Source: an uncultured Sulfitobacter sp.
GTDB taxonomy: Bacteria; Pseudomonadota; Alphaproteobacteria; Rhodobacterales; Rhodobacteraceae
Length of the DNA stretch: 64,000 bases
Assembly (NCBI GenBank): GCA_913060815.1
Contig: CAJXSZ010000003.1
Location: 62,001-126,000, forward strand
Direction of reading: 5' to 3'
Made by a program: the position numbers and the translations under genes. Shown here piece by piece: positions 28,706 to 37,886 of the stretch. The notes below the pieces were generated by a model that saw nothing but the letters and a program-made list of their open reading frames with translations, had not been told where the DNA came from and ran no database searches. The stretch's first letter is position 1. Each line of letters begins with the position of its first letter.

Positions 28706-30349
28706 ATGAGCGATTTTACACCAGACGTTATCATCATTGGTGCGGGCCTTGCAGGCATGGCCGCTGCCCATGAGGCCGTCCTGCGCGGCCGCCGTGTCCT
28801 GATGCTTGACCAAGAAGGCCAACAAAGCCTTGGGGGTCAGGCATTCTGGTCTCTGGGTGGTCTCTTCATGGTCGACAGCCCCGAGCAACGGCGCTTGGGC
28901 ATCAAAGACAGCGCAGATCTGGCGTGGTCCGACTGGCAAGGATCAGCGCAGTTCGACCGCGATGAGGATGCCAACCCGCGCCTCTGGGCCGAGAAGTTCG
29001 TCGAATTCGCAGCAGGCGATATGCGCAGCTGGCTGCACGGGCTTGGCATGCGCTGGTTCCCCGTTGTCGGATGGGCCGAGCGCGGCGGCGCGCTGGCGGG
29101 AGGCCACGGCAACACGGTGCCCCGTTTTCACATCACATGGGGGACGGGCACGGGTGTGGTCAGACCCTTTGCAGATTTGATGGTGCGCTATGCGGCGGAC
29201 GGACGGATCAAAATGGGCTTCCGTCACCGCGTGAACAATCTGATCGTCGAGAATGGCGCCGTGAAAGGCGTGAGCGGTGACGTTTTGGAGGAAAGCCGCG
29301 CGCTGCGCGGTCAGAGCACATCGCGCCAAGTGATCAGCAGCTTTGAGTACCGCGCTGAGGCAGTCATCATCTGCTCGGGCGGCATTGGGGGTAACCATGC
29401 GATGGTGCGCAAACACTGGCCCGAGCGTTTGGGGAAGGCGCCTAAAACCATGGTTGCGGGTGTGCCCGATTACGTCGACGGACGCATGCACGGCATCGCG
29501 GCCAAAGCAGGGGCAGGCCTGATTAACGAGGACCGCATGTGGCACTATTGCGAGGGGGTCCAGAACTTTGACCCCATCTGGCCGAACCACGGCATCCGCA
29601 TCCTGCCGGGTCCGTCCTCGATGTGGTTTGACGCCAAAGGCGACAGGATGGAGGCGCCGTTCATGCCCGGCTTTGATACGCTAGGCACGTTGAAGCGCAT
29701 CCTGAGTGTGGGTGAGCACAGCTGGTTCATCCTGACACAAAAGATCATCGAAAAGGAATTCGCGCTTTCGGGTTCAGAGCAGAACGCCGACCTCACCGAG
29801 GGCGGCTGGCGCGAGGTGTTGCAGGCACGGCTGGGCAAAGGAGCGACCCCTGCGGTGGAGGCGTTCAAGAAACAGGGCGCGGATTTCATCGTGGCGGACG
29901 ATCTGGAAACACTGGTTACACAGATGAATGCGCTCACACCGCACGCCCCCGTCGGGTTGGAGCATATCCGTACCCAGATCAAAGCGCGTGATGCGCAATT
30001 GGCCAATCCATTCTGCAAGGACGCCCAGATCACGGCGATACACGGCGCACGGCAATATAAGGGAGACAAGCTTATACGCACGGCCAAGCCCCACGCCATT
30101 CTGGACGCCGCCAATGGTCCGCTGATCGCGGTGCGTCTCAATGTGATTACACGTAAATCGCTGGGCGGTCTTCACACCGATATCGAGGGCCGTGTGCTTT
30201 CACCCGATGGCACAGTGCTGGAAGGGCTCTTCGCCGCAGGCGAGGCGAGCGGCTTTGGCGGTGGCGGCTATCACGGCTATAACGCGCTGGAAGGGACGTT
30301 CTTGGGCGGCTGCCTTTTCTCGGGTCGCACCGCAGGGAGACACGCATGA
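28706..30349 (+). CDS. FAD-binding dehydrogenase (fumarate reductase/KsdD-like family)
   Basis: 547 residues. N-terminal dinucleotide fold IIIGAGLAGMAAAHEA, the second FAD segment GQAFWSLGGLFMV and the C-terminal FAADGEAS-like LFAAGEASGFGGGGYHGYNALEG are typical of the flavoprotein family containing fumarate reductases and 3-ketosteroid dehydrogenases, closest in memory to Rv0785-type FAD-binding dehydrogenases. Substrate unknown. Its stop overlaps the DUF1989 start by 4 bases, so the two are likely partners. Confidence 0.85.
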   Translation: MSDFTPDVIIIGAGLAGMAAAHEAVLRGRRVLMLDQEGQQSLGGQAFWSLGGLFMVDSPEQRRLGIKDSADLAWSDWQGSAQFDRDEDANPRLWAEKFVEFAAGDMRSWLHGLGMRWFPVVGWAERGGALAGGHGNTVPRFHITWGTGTGVVRPFADLMVRYAADGRIKMGFRHRVNNLIVENGAVKGVSGDVLEESRALRGQSTSRQVISSFEYRAEAVIICSGGIGGNHAMVRKHWPERLGKAPKTMVAGVPDYVDGRMHGIAAKAGAGLINEDRMWHYCEGVQNFDPIWPNHGIRILPGPSSMWFDAKGDRMEAPFMPGFDTLGTLKRILSVGEHSWFILTQKIIEKEFALSGSEQNADLTEGGWREVLQARLGKGATPAVEAFKKQGADFIVADDLETLVTQMNALTPHAPVGLEHIRTQIKARDAQLANPFCKDAQITAIHGARQYKGDKLIRTAKPHAILDAANGPLIAVRLNVITRKSLGGLHTDIEGRVLSPDGTVLEGLFAAGEASGFGGGGYHGYNALEGTFLGGCLFSGRTAGRHA

Positions 30350-31188
30350 CCGAGCCCGCCGACGCGCAAGCACGCCGCGACATAGAACCAGTCATTTGCT
30401 ATCCTGTGGAGACATTGCCAGCGCCTGACATGGCAATGTTGGACGCCGCCCGCGCAACCTTCACCAAAACGGATGAAATCACCGTACCGCCCCGCGATGC
30501 CGCAACCTTCACCGTGCCAGCTGGCCACTTTTTCCGCATCACCAGCGTGGAAGGGTCACAGGTCGGCGATTTGAACCTGTGGAACGCCAACGATCTCTCC
30601 GAGCGCTTCTACTCGGGCAAAACCCGCGCGCTGCACGGCACACATCTCACCAAGGGCCAGCAGATGTGGTCAAGCTTCCCAAACATGCGCCCGATGGCCA
30701 CCATTACCCACGATAGCCTGGCGTGGTACGGCAAGGACGCTTACGGAGGCTCGGTCCATGATGTGATCGGAACGCGCTGCGACCCCTATACACATAACCT
30801 GCTGTCGGGCGGCCAATACCATCATTGCTGCCATTCCAACCTCACCCGCGCTCTTGCTGACCATCTCGGCATCCCGCGCGCGCAGGCAGAGCCGCATATC
30901 CATGATGTGCTCAACGTCTTCATGTGCACGGGCTTTACCCGCGACACAGGCCAATACTTTATGAAAGCCAGCCCCGTACGCCCTGGGGACAGCCTTGAAT
31001 TCTTCGCTGAAATCGATCTGCTTGGCGCGCTAAGCGCATGCCCGGGCGGTGATTGCAGCACTGTTCACTCGTCAGATCAGGCCCAGTGCCATCCGCTCCT
31101 GATAGAGGTGTTCAAGCCGGCTTCGACAAGCCTTCTTGAATGGGATGCGCCCGCACCAAATGGCTATGACGGATCTCACGGCGCATAA
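30346..31188 (+). CDS. urea carboxylase-associated / DUF1989 family protein
   Basis: 280 residues. The stretch VPAGHFFRITSVEGSQVGDL, then NLLSGGQYHHCCHSNLTRAL and the later CPGGDCS cysteines are characteristic of DUF1989, found in urea carboxylase and other nitrogen-metabolism loci. No urea carboxylase or allophanate hydrolase is nearby, so the substrate may differ. Translationally coupled to the FAD dehydrogenase and convergent with deoD. Confidence 0.83.
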   Translation: MTEPADAQARRDIEPVICYPVETLPAPDMAMLDAARATFTKTDEITVPPRDAATFTVPAGHFFRITSVEGSQVGDLNLWNANDLSERFYSGKTRALHGTHLTKGQQMWSSFPNMRPMATITHDSLAWYGKDAYGGSVHDVIGTRCDPYTHNLLSGGQYHHCCHSNLTRALADHLGIPRAQAEPHIHDVLNVFMCTGFTRDTGQYFMKASPVRPGDSLEFFAEIDLLGALSACPGGDCSTVHSSDQAQCHPLLIEVFKPASTSLLEWDAPAPNGYDGSHGA

Positions 31189-31237
31189 ACCCGTCTTCAT
31201 TTTGCCAATTAAACTGAATCCCGCCCGTGTTGCAGGC

Positions 31238-31948
31238 TCAGCCTTCGTTAAAAGCAGCCTGCAGCGCAATCTCGACCATATCCCCGAAAGACCGTTCGCG
31301 CTCTTCGGAGGGTAGTGCCTCGCCCGTTTGTAGGTGATCGGAGACCGTCAAAACCGCCAGCGCACGGCGTCCGTGACGAGCGGCAAGCGTATAAAGCTCG
31401 GCGGCTTCCATTTCGACACCCAAGATTCCGTGGCGCACCATTTGTTCATCCAGATCAGGGCGCTCGGCGTAGAAGACGTCTGAGGAATAGATGCCGCCCA
31501 CATGGGTCTTGGTGCTTTTGGCCTGTGCCGCTGTGACGGCCGCCTGCAAAAGATCCCAATCGGCGCAGGGTGCAAAATTCACCTCACGCATGATGCCAGA
31601 GGACGGTGAAGTGATGGTGCTGGCTGTCATGGCGATAATGACATCACGAATACCCACATGCGGCTGCATCCCCCCGCAAGAGCCGATGCGGATAAGAGTT
31701 TGCGCGTTGTACGTACTGATCAATTCATTCGCATAGATCGACAGCGATGGCATGCCCATGCCCGACCCTTGGATCGTGACACGGTGCCCCCGCCACGTGC
31801 CCGTGAAGCCGAGCATTCCGCGCACTTCATTGACCAATTCGGCACCTTCGAGAAACGTTTCTGCGGCCCAGCGCGCGCGATAGGGATCGCCTGGCATGAG
31901 GACGGTTTCAGCGATTTGGTCAGGGTTGGCGCCAATATGAATGGTCAT
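31238..31948 (-). CDS. deoD: purine-nucleoside phosphorylase, DeoD type
   Basis: 236 residues. [37 protein letters not shown] and the nucleoside-binding [10 protein letters not shown] together with [10 protein letters not shown] identify the hexameric DeoD class. It cleaves purine nucleosides with phosphate to base and ribose-1-phosphate in the cytosol. The nucleoside-type ABC transporter at 43.4-48.2 kb could feed it, though the two are not in one operon. Confidence 0.94.
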   Translation of the reverse strand: MTIHIGANPDQIAETVLMPGDPYRARWAAETFLEGAELVNEVRGMLGFTGTWRGHRVTIQGSGMGMPSLSIYANELISTYNAQTLIRIGSCGGMQPHVGIRDVIIAMTASTITSPSSGIMREVNFAPCADWDLLQAAVTAAQAKSTKTHVGGIYSSDVFYAERPDLDEQMVRHGILGVEMEAAELYTLAARHGRRALAVLTVSDHLQTGEALPSEERERSFGDMVEIALQAAFNEG

Positions 31949-32082
31949 GGAAAACTCTTTCTATTCCCTGCTTCAGGGGGACTGTAATTGATCAAAACCA
32001 TACGTCTCAGGCAGGACGCAATAGGGTTTGTAATTTGCTATTGGTGAAGGACGTGACCACCTAAAGCAACTACAGAATAAAC

Positions 32083-32118
32083 CCTATGGTTGCGGCGGAA
32101 TTCCGCCACACCCATAGG
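32083..32118 (-). terminator. terminator hairpin of the H-NS-like gene
   Basis: Outer arms CCTATGG/CCATAGG enclose the perfect palindrome GGCGGAATTCCGCC (32094-32107). On the minus strand it is followed by GTTTATT, 14 bases after the gene stops. The remaining DNA up to deoD (31949-32082) shows nothing clear. Confidence 0.7.
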
Positions 32119-32131
32119 ACTGCAGGAAATG

Positions 32132-32476
32132 TTACTTAATTTCCAGCTTGGCGGGATCGACGCCCTTCTCCACTTGGGCGCGAAACCAATTCGGCTGGCG
32201 GCCCTTGCCGGTCCATGTGCGGGTGGCATCATCCGGGTCTGCATATTTTGGCTTGGAGGGTTTTGCGGCCTTTTTCGGCCCCTTCGCTTTTTTCGCTTTA
32301 ACAGGCTTCTCATCGCCTAACTCATTGAGAGTAAATCCGTATTCAGCGGCGGCACGCTCGGCTGCCTTGCGCGCATTACGCTGGTCGCGGGCACGTGCGG
32401 ATTGCAAAGCTTTCTTTACGTCACTCAAAAGCTTTTCAAGTTCTTTCCGGCTCATCGATTTTAGGTCGTTATTCAT
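32132..32476 (-). CDS. H-NS family nucleoid protein, HvrA-like
   Basis: 114 residues from MNNDLKSMSRKELEKL; a 5-residue extension is possible but lies inside a hairpin. Residues 1-55 are a charged, Ala-rich oligomerisation helix; a lysine/alanine linker (KKAKGPKKAAKPSK) leads to the DNA-binding core TWTGKGRQPNWF, the H-NS/HvrA signature. In Rhodobacter relatives HvrA modulates photosynthesis and nitrogen genes; here the regulon is unknown. A 10-bp-arm hairpin overlaps its ribosome-binding site. Confidence 0.88.
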   Translation of the reverse strand: MNNDLKSMSRKELEKLLSDVKKALQSARARDQRNARKAAERAAAEYGFTLNELGDEKPVKAKKAKGPKKAAKPSKPKYADPDDATRTWTGKGRQPNWFRAQVEKGVDPAKLEIK

Positions 32477-32479
32477 GAC

Positions 32480-32510
32480 AAAGGGCTCCATTCTTGATTA
32501 GGAGCCCTTT
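32480..32510 (-). promoter_or_regulatory. hairpin covering the ribosome-binding site of the H-NS-like gene
   Basis: Perfect 10-bp arms AAAGGGCTCC and GGAGCCCTTT with an 11-base loop. Read on the minus strand, the second arm carries the GGAG that would serve as ribosome-binding site, and the start codon follows 3 bases later. It could be an ecm terminator/attenuator or a translational switch for the H-NS-like gene. Confidence 0.65.
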
Positions 32511-32545
32511 ATCCCAAGTAACGTCCCTAAAAAAGCGTAATTCGC

Positions 32546-34516
32546 CTATTCAGCGGCAACTGCCGCGGGGTCAGCAAGTGTGACGATGTCGGCCATAATC
32601 GTATTGAGCTCGAAATCTTTCGGCGTATAGACGCGTGCCACACCCATTGCGAGGAGGCGCTTTGCATCCTCATCAGGGATAATGCCGCCAACGATCACGG
32701 GAATATCTCCAAGGCCCGCTTCCCGCATTTGCTGCATCAGATCCTCGACCAGTGGAATATGCGAGCCTGAAAGGATCGAGAGGCCAACCACATGCGCCTC
32801 GTCGTTTTGCGCGGCGGCAACGATTTCCGAGGGCGTCAGGCGGATACCCTCATAGGCGATGTCCATGCCGCAATCACGCGCACGCACAGCGATCTGTTCG
32901 GCCCCGTTGGAGTGACCGTCTAGGCCGGGCTTGCCCACAAGGAATTTGAGGCGGCGGCCCAAGCGGTCGCTTACGGCGTCCACAGACATGCGAAGATCAT
33001 CAAGGCCTTCGGTCTTGTTGCTGCGGCCTGTGCCTACGCCTGTAGGACCACGGTATTCGCCGTGCACGGCGCGCATTTGCGCGGCCCATTCGCCCGTGGT
33101 CACGCCTGCGCGTGCTGCGACGATCGAGGCAGGCATGATGTTGCGGCCTTCCTCGGCTGCGGCGCGCAGGTCCTTGAGTGCTGCGGCGACTTCGCCCTCA
33201 TTGCGTTGGGCGCGCCATGCGTTGAGGCTTTCGATTTGTTCGGCTTCAACGGCAGGATCAACAGTCATGATGCCGCCATCGCCAGTCATCAGGGGCGAAG
33301 GCTCGCCCTTTTGCCATTTGTTCACGCCGACTACGACAGTCTCGCCTGCTTCGATCCGGCAAAGGCGATCTGCGTTGCTGTCCACAAGGCGGGATTTCAT
33401 GTAGTCGATGCCGTCGATGGCGCCGCCCATGCTGTCGATATGGGCCAGCTCGGCGCGCGCGCCTGCTTTGAGCTCTTCTACCTTCGCGTCCACGGCGGGG
33501 TTGCCGTCAAAGAGGTCGTCGAATTCCAACAGGTCCGTTTCATAGGCGAGGATTTGTTGCATGCGCATGGACCACTGCTGGTCCCACGGACGCGGCAGAC
33601 CCAGCGCTTCATTCCACGCGGGAAGCTGTACGGCGCGGGCGCGGGCTTTTTTGGAAAGCGTCACGGCCAGCATTTCAATCAGGATGCGGTAGACGTTGTT
33701 CTCGGGCTGCTGTTCGGTCAGGCCCAATGAGTTTACCTGCACACCGTAGCGGAAGCGGCGGTATTTGGAATCGGTGACGCCATAACGCTCTTCACAGATT
33801 TCGTCCCACAGGTCGACAAAAGCGCGCATCTTGCACATCTCGGTCACGAAACGGATGCCTGCGTTCACAAAGAAGGAGATGCGGCCGACGAGCGCGGGGA
33901 AATCCTTGGGGTCGACGCGGGGGCGCAGTTGGTCCAGCACCGCAGTCGCCGTGGCCAGCGCGAAGGACAGCTCCTGCTCGGGCGTCGCACCCGCTTCTTG
34001 CAGGTGATAGGAGCAGACGTTCATCGGGTTCCATTTCGGCACGGAGGTGTAGCAATACTCGGCCACATCCGCGATCATCTTGAGCGAGGGGGCAGGCGGG
34101 CAGATGTAGGTGCCGCGGCTCAGGTATTCTTTAATCAGGTCGTTCTGCACGGTGCCTTGCAGCTTTGAGACATCCGCGCCTTGCTCTTCCGCCACCGCGA
34201 TATAGAGCGACAGGAGCCAAGGGGCAGTCGCGTTGATCGTCATAGAGGTGTTCATCTGCTCGAGCGGGATATTGTCGAATAGCGCGCGCATGTCGCCCAG
34301 ATGGCCCACGGGTACACCGACTTTGCCGACCTCACCGCGCGACAGAATATGATCGCTGTCATAGCCGGTCTGCGTGGGCAGGTCGAAAGCAACGGAAAGG
34401 CCCGTCTGGCCCTTCGCCAGATTGCCGCGATAAAGCGCGTTGGAGGCTTTGGCCGTAGAGTGGCCCGCGTAGGTGCGGATGAGCCAAGGGCGGTCTTTTT
34501 GTGGTGCTTCTGTCAT
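32546..34516 (-). CDS. ecm: (2R)-ethylmalonyl-CoA mutase
   Basis: 656 residues from [16 protein letters not shown] precedes the ATG, and 23 upstream in-frame residues are discounted. The mutase barrel ([41 protein letters not shown]) and C-terminal B12 domain with the DxHxxG ligand motif DGHSNG (about residues 533-538) are present. It isomerises ethylmalonyl-CoA to methylsuccinyl-CoA with adenosylcobalamin. [11 protein letters not shown] and proximity to ccr favour Ecm over methylmalonyl-CoA mutase. Confidence 0.93.
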   Translation of the reverse strand: MTEAPQKDRPWLIRTYAGHSTAKASNALYRGNLAKGQTGLSVAFDLPTQTGYDSDHILSRGEVGKVGVPVGHLGDMRALFDNIPLEQMNTSMTINATAPWLLSLYIAVAEEQGADVSKLQGTVQNDLIKEYLSRGTYICPPAPSLKMIADVAEYCYTSVPKWNPMNVCSYHLQEAGATPEQELSFALATATAVLDQLRPRVDPKDFPALVGRISFFVNAGIRFVTEMCKMRAFVDLWDEICEERYGVTDSKYRRFRYGVQVNSLGLTEQQPENNVYRILIEMLAVTLSKKARARAVQLPAWNEALGLPRPWDQQWSMRMQQILAYETDLLEFDDLFDGNPAVDAKVEELKAGARAELAHIDSMGGAIDGIDYMKSRLVDSNADRLCRIEAGETVVVGVNKWQKGEPSPLMTGDGGIMTVDPAVEAEQIESLNAWRAQRNEGEVAAALKDLRAAAEEGRNIMPASIVAARAGVTTGEWAAQMRAVHGEYRGPTGVGTGRSNKTEGLDDLRMSVDAVSDRLGRRLKFLVGKPGLDGHSNGAEQIAVRARDCGMDIAYEGIRLTPSEIVAAAQNDEAHVVGLSILSGSHIPLVEDLMQQMREAGLGDIPVIVGGIIPDEDAKRLLAMGVARVYTPKDFELNTIMADIVTLADPAAVAAE

Positions 34517-34536
34517 GGCGGGCCTCTTTGAATCGG

Positions 34537-34555
34537 TTTTGCAATATTGTTGCGT
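34537..34555 (-). promoter_or_regulatory. TTGC-repeat candidate operator upstream of ecm
   Basis: TTTTGCAATATTGTTGCGT lies 21-39 bases upstream of ecm. The TTGCAA and TTGCG elements recur before ccr (36092-36107) and mcl2 (19000-19037). Its position close to the start suits a repressor or a site overlapping the promoter. Binding protein unknown. Confidence 0.5.
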
Positions 34556-34658
34556 TACGGGGTAGGTATAAGAAATTATCGGCAAGTGTCAATTCGCTGC
34601 GTTGCGGCATGCGGTTTCTTTTGTGACTGTTAACAAATCAAGGTAGACCTGTCTGCAT

Positions 34659-36044
34659 ATGACGCAAACTGTTGAACTTCCTCTATGGTTATTTGTCCTG
34701 ATCGTGCTGTTTGCCGCCGTCACGGCGCTCAGCCACTTTTTGCTGCCCTCGGTACGGTGGTTCTTCCGCCGCCGTTTTGAACGCGCTGTCGCACGGCTGA
34801 ATACACGGCTCAAGCGGCCCATACAGCCGTTCAAGCTTGCGCGGCGGTACGATATGATCCAGCGGCTGATTTATGACCCCGAGGTGAGCCGCGAGATTGC
34901 GATCTATGCCGAGAAGAATAACGTGCCTGAAAACGTGGCGTTTCAGAAGGCACGCGAATATGCGCGGGAAATCGTGCCCACTTTCTCTGCCTTTGCCTAT
35001 TTCAGCTTTGCCATGCGGGTGGCCAAGCTTCTGGCTGAAGCCGTCTACCGAATTCGAACAGCCAGCCAGAATGATGCGGTGTTTGCCGCGATCCCCGAAA
35101 ACGCCACGCCTGTCTTCGTGATGAATCACCGCAGCAATATGGACTACGTACTGGTGACCTATCTGGCGTCCAAGACCTCGACGCTGTCTTATGCGGTGGG
35201 CGAATGGGCGCGGGTCTGGCCGCTGTCATCGCTGATCCGTCTGTGGGGGGCGTATTTCATCCGCCGCCGCTCACGCGGGGGGCTCTATCGCAAAGTGCTG
35301 TCGCGGTATGTGCAGATGGCGACCAACGGTGGCGACACGCAGGCCTTCTATCCTGAAGGGGGGCTGAGCCTGACGGGGCGGTTGCAACCGCCCAAGGTGG
35401 GATTGCTCAGCTATCTGGTGGACGGGTTTGACCCAGAGGGCGAACGCGACATCGTTTTTGTCCCCGTCGCGATCAACTATGACCGTGTGCTGGAGGACCG
35501 TGTCCTGATCGCGGCGCATGCGCGGGGAGATCGACGGTTCGGGGCGCGTATCTCTGTGGTGGTGGCATTTATCTTGCGCAAGTTCTGGAAGCGGCTGCGG
35601 GGTCATGACACGCGGTTCGGGACCGCCGCCGTAGCCTTTGGCGCTCCTGTGAGCCTGCGCGACTATGGCGGTGTCGAGGACGTTGAGGTGCTTTCGGCGG
35701 AATTGATGGGGAGGATCGAGGCGGTCATGCCTGTGCTGGGGGTGCCTTTGGTTGCGACAGTGTTGCGCCGGTCAGGGCCGCTCTCGACTGATGCGATGTT
35801 GGCACAGGTCGAGGCTGTGCTGCCGCTTCTGCCGCCCAAGAGCATCGTACTGGACCGCAACGATATGGCCGCCGAGTTAGATATTGCCCGTCGACACATG
35901 GCGCAGCACGGCCTGATCGAAAAGCGCGATGATGTCTGGCATGTGATGGAGGGGCAGGAGGTGGCGGTAGAATTCTACGCCAATTCCATCGTGCACTATC
36001 TTGCTGAGGGTAACAATCCTGCGAATGCTGCGGTGGCAAAGTAA
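34659..36044 (+). CDS. PlsB-like glycerol-3-phosphate/1-acylglycerol-3-phosphate acyltransferase
   Basis: 461 residues. N-terminal membrane helix (LPLWLFVLIVLFAAVTALSHF), then acyltransferase motifs NHRSNMDYVLV (HX4D as HRSNMD) and FYPEGGLSLTGRLQPPK, which resemble the PlsB type more than the short PlsC type. It should acylate glycerol-3-phosphate or its lyso-derivative in membrane lipid synthesis. It lies divergent from ecm and upstream of ccr, breaking the ecm-ccr adjacency. Shorter than E. coli PlsB (about 800 residues). Confidence 0.82.
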   Translation: MTQTVELPLWLFVLIVLFAAVTALSHFLLPSVRWFFRRRFERAVARLNTRLKRPIQPFKLARRYDMIQRLIYDPEVSREIAIYAEKNNVPENVAFQKAREYAREIVPTFSAFAYFSFAMRVAKLLAEAVYRIRTASQNDAVFAAIPENATPVFVMNHRSNMDYVLVTYLASKTSTLSYAVGEWARVWPLSSLIRLWGAYFIRRRSRGGLYRKVLSRYVQMATNGGDTQAFYPEGGLSLTGRLQPPKVGLLSYLVDGFDPEGERDIVFVPVAINYDRVLEDRVLIAAHARGDRRFGARISVVVAFILRKFWKRLRGHDTRFGTAAVAFGAPVSLRDYGGVEDVEVLSAELMGRIEAVMPVLGVPLVATVLRRSGPLSTDAMLAQVEAVLPLLPPKSIVLDRNDMAAELDIARRHMAQHGLIEKRDDVWHVMEGQEVAVEFYANSIVHYLAEGNNPANAAVAK

Positions 36045-36091
36045 TTTTCTGCACTTGCGGGGTCATAAAATTACAAAACAGACCCTTCTGG

Positions 36092-36107
36092 TGTTGCAAT
36101 GTTGCGC
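36092..36107 (+). promoter_or_regulatory. tandem TGTTGC repeat upstream of ccr
   Basis: TGTTGCAA is followed directly by TGTTGCGC, an 8-bp direct repeat 73-88 bases before the ccr start. Related to the elements before ecm and mcl2. Candidate operator for an ethylmalonyl-CoA pathway regulator; ScfR-type and CcrR-type proteins are possible binders by inference. Confidence 0.5.
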
Positions 36108-36179
36108 ATATCGACCTAACCATTCCGTAATGGCCGCGATTCTGCACTGCGGCACCGATTTGTTCCGCAGGAGGATGAC

Positions 36180-37460
36180 ATGGCACTAGATACATCGATT
36201 GCACAGTACGAGGCACCCGAGAAAGACCTGTACGATCTGGGTGAAATCCCGCCCATGGGCTATGTGCCCAAGAAGATGCATGGCTGGTTGATCCGCCGTG
36301 AGCGTCACGGCAACCCCGACAGCGCGATGCTGCAAGAGGTTGTAGATGTGCCCGAGCTCGACAGTCAGGACGTGCTGGTACTGGTTATGGCCGCGGGTGT
36401 GAACTACAACGGCGTTTGGGCGGCCCTTGGCCAGCCGATCAGCCCGTTTGACGGCCACAAGCAACCCTACCACATCGCGGGATCGGACGCAGCGGGCATC
36501 GTTTGGGCCGTGGGCGACCGTGTGACCCGCTGGAAAGTGGGCGATGAGGTCGTGATCCACTGCAATCAGGACGATGGTGATGATGAAGAGTGTAACGGGG
36601 GCGACCCTATGTTCTCCCCCACACAGCGCATCTGGGGCTATGAGACACCTGACGGCTCGTTCTCACAGTTCACACGGGTACAAAGCCAGCAGCTGATGCC
36701 GCGTCCCAAGCATCTGACGTGGGAAGAGTCGGCGTGCTACACGCTGACACTCGCCACGGCCTATCGCATGCTGTTCGGGCATGAGCCTCATGATTTGAAG
36801 CCTGGTCAGAACGTGCTGGTTTGGGGCGCGTCGGGGGGCCTTGGCTCTTACGCGATCCAGCTTATCAACACGGCGGGTGCGAACGCGATTGCCGTCATCT
36901 CGGACGAGAGCAAGCGACAGTTTGTGATGGATCTGGGCGCCAAAGGGGTGATTAACCGTAAGGATTTCACCTGCTGGGGCCAGATGCCAGAGGTCAATAC
37001 CGACGAATACAACACATGGCTCAAGGAAGCGCGCCGCTTTGGCAAAGCGATCTGGGACATCACGGGCAAGGGCGTCAGCGTCGACATGGTGTTCGAGCAT
37101 CCGGGTGAGAGCACCTTCCCTGTCTCCAGCCTCGTGGTGAAAAAGGGCGGTATGGTTGTGATCTGTGCGGGTACGACAGGCTTCAACTGTACTTTCGACG
37201 TGCGCTATATGTGGATGCATCAGAAGCGTTTGCAGGGCAGCCACTTTGCCCACCTCAAGCAGGCGGCGGCAGCCAACAAGCTGATGCTGGAGCGCCGATT
37301 GGACCCCTGTATGTCCGAAGTGTTCACATGGGATGATCTGCCCGAGGCGCATATGAAAATGCTGCGCAACGAGCATAAGCCCGGCAACATGGCCGTGCTG
37401 GTGCAGGCGCCCAAGACGGGCCTGCGGACCCTCGAGGACGCGCTGGAGGCGGGTAAGTAG
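36180..37460 (+). CDS. ccrA: crotonyl-CoA carboxylase/reductase
   Basis: 426 residues; GGAGGA lies 6 bases upstream. Zinc-independent MDR fold with NADPH-binding VWGASGGLGSYAIQL; the YVPKKMHGWLIRRERHG start and FEHPGESTFPVS segment are diagnostic for Ccr. It reductively carboxylates crotonyl-CoA to (2S)-ethylmalonyl-CoA, the defining step of the EMC pathway. Length is typical. It ends in a strong terminator, isolating it from luxR. Confidence 0.96.
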   Translation: MALDTSIAQYEAPEKDLYDLGEIPPMGYVPKKMHGWLIRRERHGNPDSAMLQEVVDVPELDSQDVLVLVMAAGVNYNGVWAALGQPISPFDGHKQPYHIAGSDAAGIVWAVGDRVTRWKVGDEVVIHCNQDDGDDEECNGGDPMFSPTQRIWGYETPDGSFSQFTRVQSQQLMPRPKHLTWEESACYTLTLATAYRMLFGHEPHDLKPGQNVLVWGASGGLGSYAIQLINTAGANAIAVISDESKRQFVMDLGAKGVINRKDFTCWGQMPEVNTDEYNTWLKEARRFGKAIWDITGKGVSVDMVFEHPGESTFPVSSLVVKKGGMVVICAGTTGFNCTFDVRYMWMHQKRLQGSHFAHLKQAAAANKLMLERRLDPCMSEVFTWDDLPEAHMKMLRNEHKPGNMAVLVQAPKTGLRTLEDALEAGK

Positions 37461-37486
37461 TCTCCCCTTACCATTCAGACAGATTT

Positions 37487-37525
37487 ACGCCCTGTGATTC
37501 GCCTTAGGCAAATCGCGGGGCGTTT
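37487..37525 (+). terminator. rho-independent terminator of ccr
   Basis: A 17-bp stem beginning ACGCCC and ending GGGCGT, with two G-T wobbles and one mismatch, a TTA loop and a following TTTACGTTT. It starts 27 bases after the ccr stop. Confidence 0.8.
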
Positions 37526-37568
37526 ACGTTTCCGAAACAGGTTCAATGCGATCAAAGCGTTGGGTTTG

Positions 37569-37592
37569 TTGACCTCCCCATATCTGGGGAGG
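37569..37592 (+). promoter_or_regulatory. 20-bp palindrome overlapping a TTGACC element, candidate lux-type box
   Basis: Arms CCTCCCCA and TGGGGAGG with a TATC centre (37573-37592) form a perfect 20-bp dyad, the usual lux-box length, and the TTGACC at 37569 could be a -35 element. It lies about 85 bases before the small gene and luxR. It resembles las-type boxes (CCT..CCA-N4-TGG..AGG). Further on, two GTTAAC sites occur near 37640-37657. Confidence 0.5.
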
Positions 37593-37676
37593 GGAAAAGC
37601 GTGAATTGGAGGCGTGTAATCGTTCATGCTACGGTTGTGTTAACGTTCTGTTAACTGTTTTAAGGGGAAGATTGAT

Positions 37677-37886
37677 ATGCGAAGCGATTGGATTTTGGAC
37701 GTCCTTGCCGACTTGCGCAGTTTTGCCCAAGCCAATGATTTGCCGAAGCTCGCAGAGCAACTTGACGATACTGCGCTAATTGCCACAGCGGAGCTTGCTA
37801 CAAAAGATGAAAGGTCTGCAAAGCGCGGACATGGTAGGGACGAGCAAAATTCTGGAACGCATCCTTTCCGACTTGGAAGCGGCTGA
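37677..37886 (+). CDS. small conserved protein overlapping luxR
   Basis: 69 residues, with AAGGGGAAG 7 bases before the ATG. The first 43 residues (MRSDWILDVLADLRSF, then LPKLAEQLDDTALIATAELA) form an amphipathic helical domain that I recall upstream of luxR genes in other Rhodobacterales. The tail overlaps the luxR start in another frame by about 80 bases. Function unknown; a LuxR modulator or translational coupler is possible. Confidence 0.65.
   Translation: MRSDWILDVLADLRSFAQANDLPKLAEQLDDTALIATAELATKDERSAKRGHGRDEQNSGTHPFRLGSG

Noticed and set aside
37639..37657. Two GTTAAC sites before the small gene
   Set aside because: Each is a 6-bp self-complementary word; not enough to call an operator.
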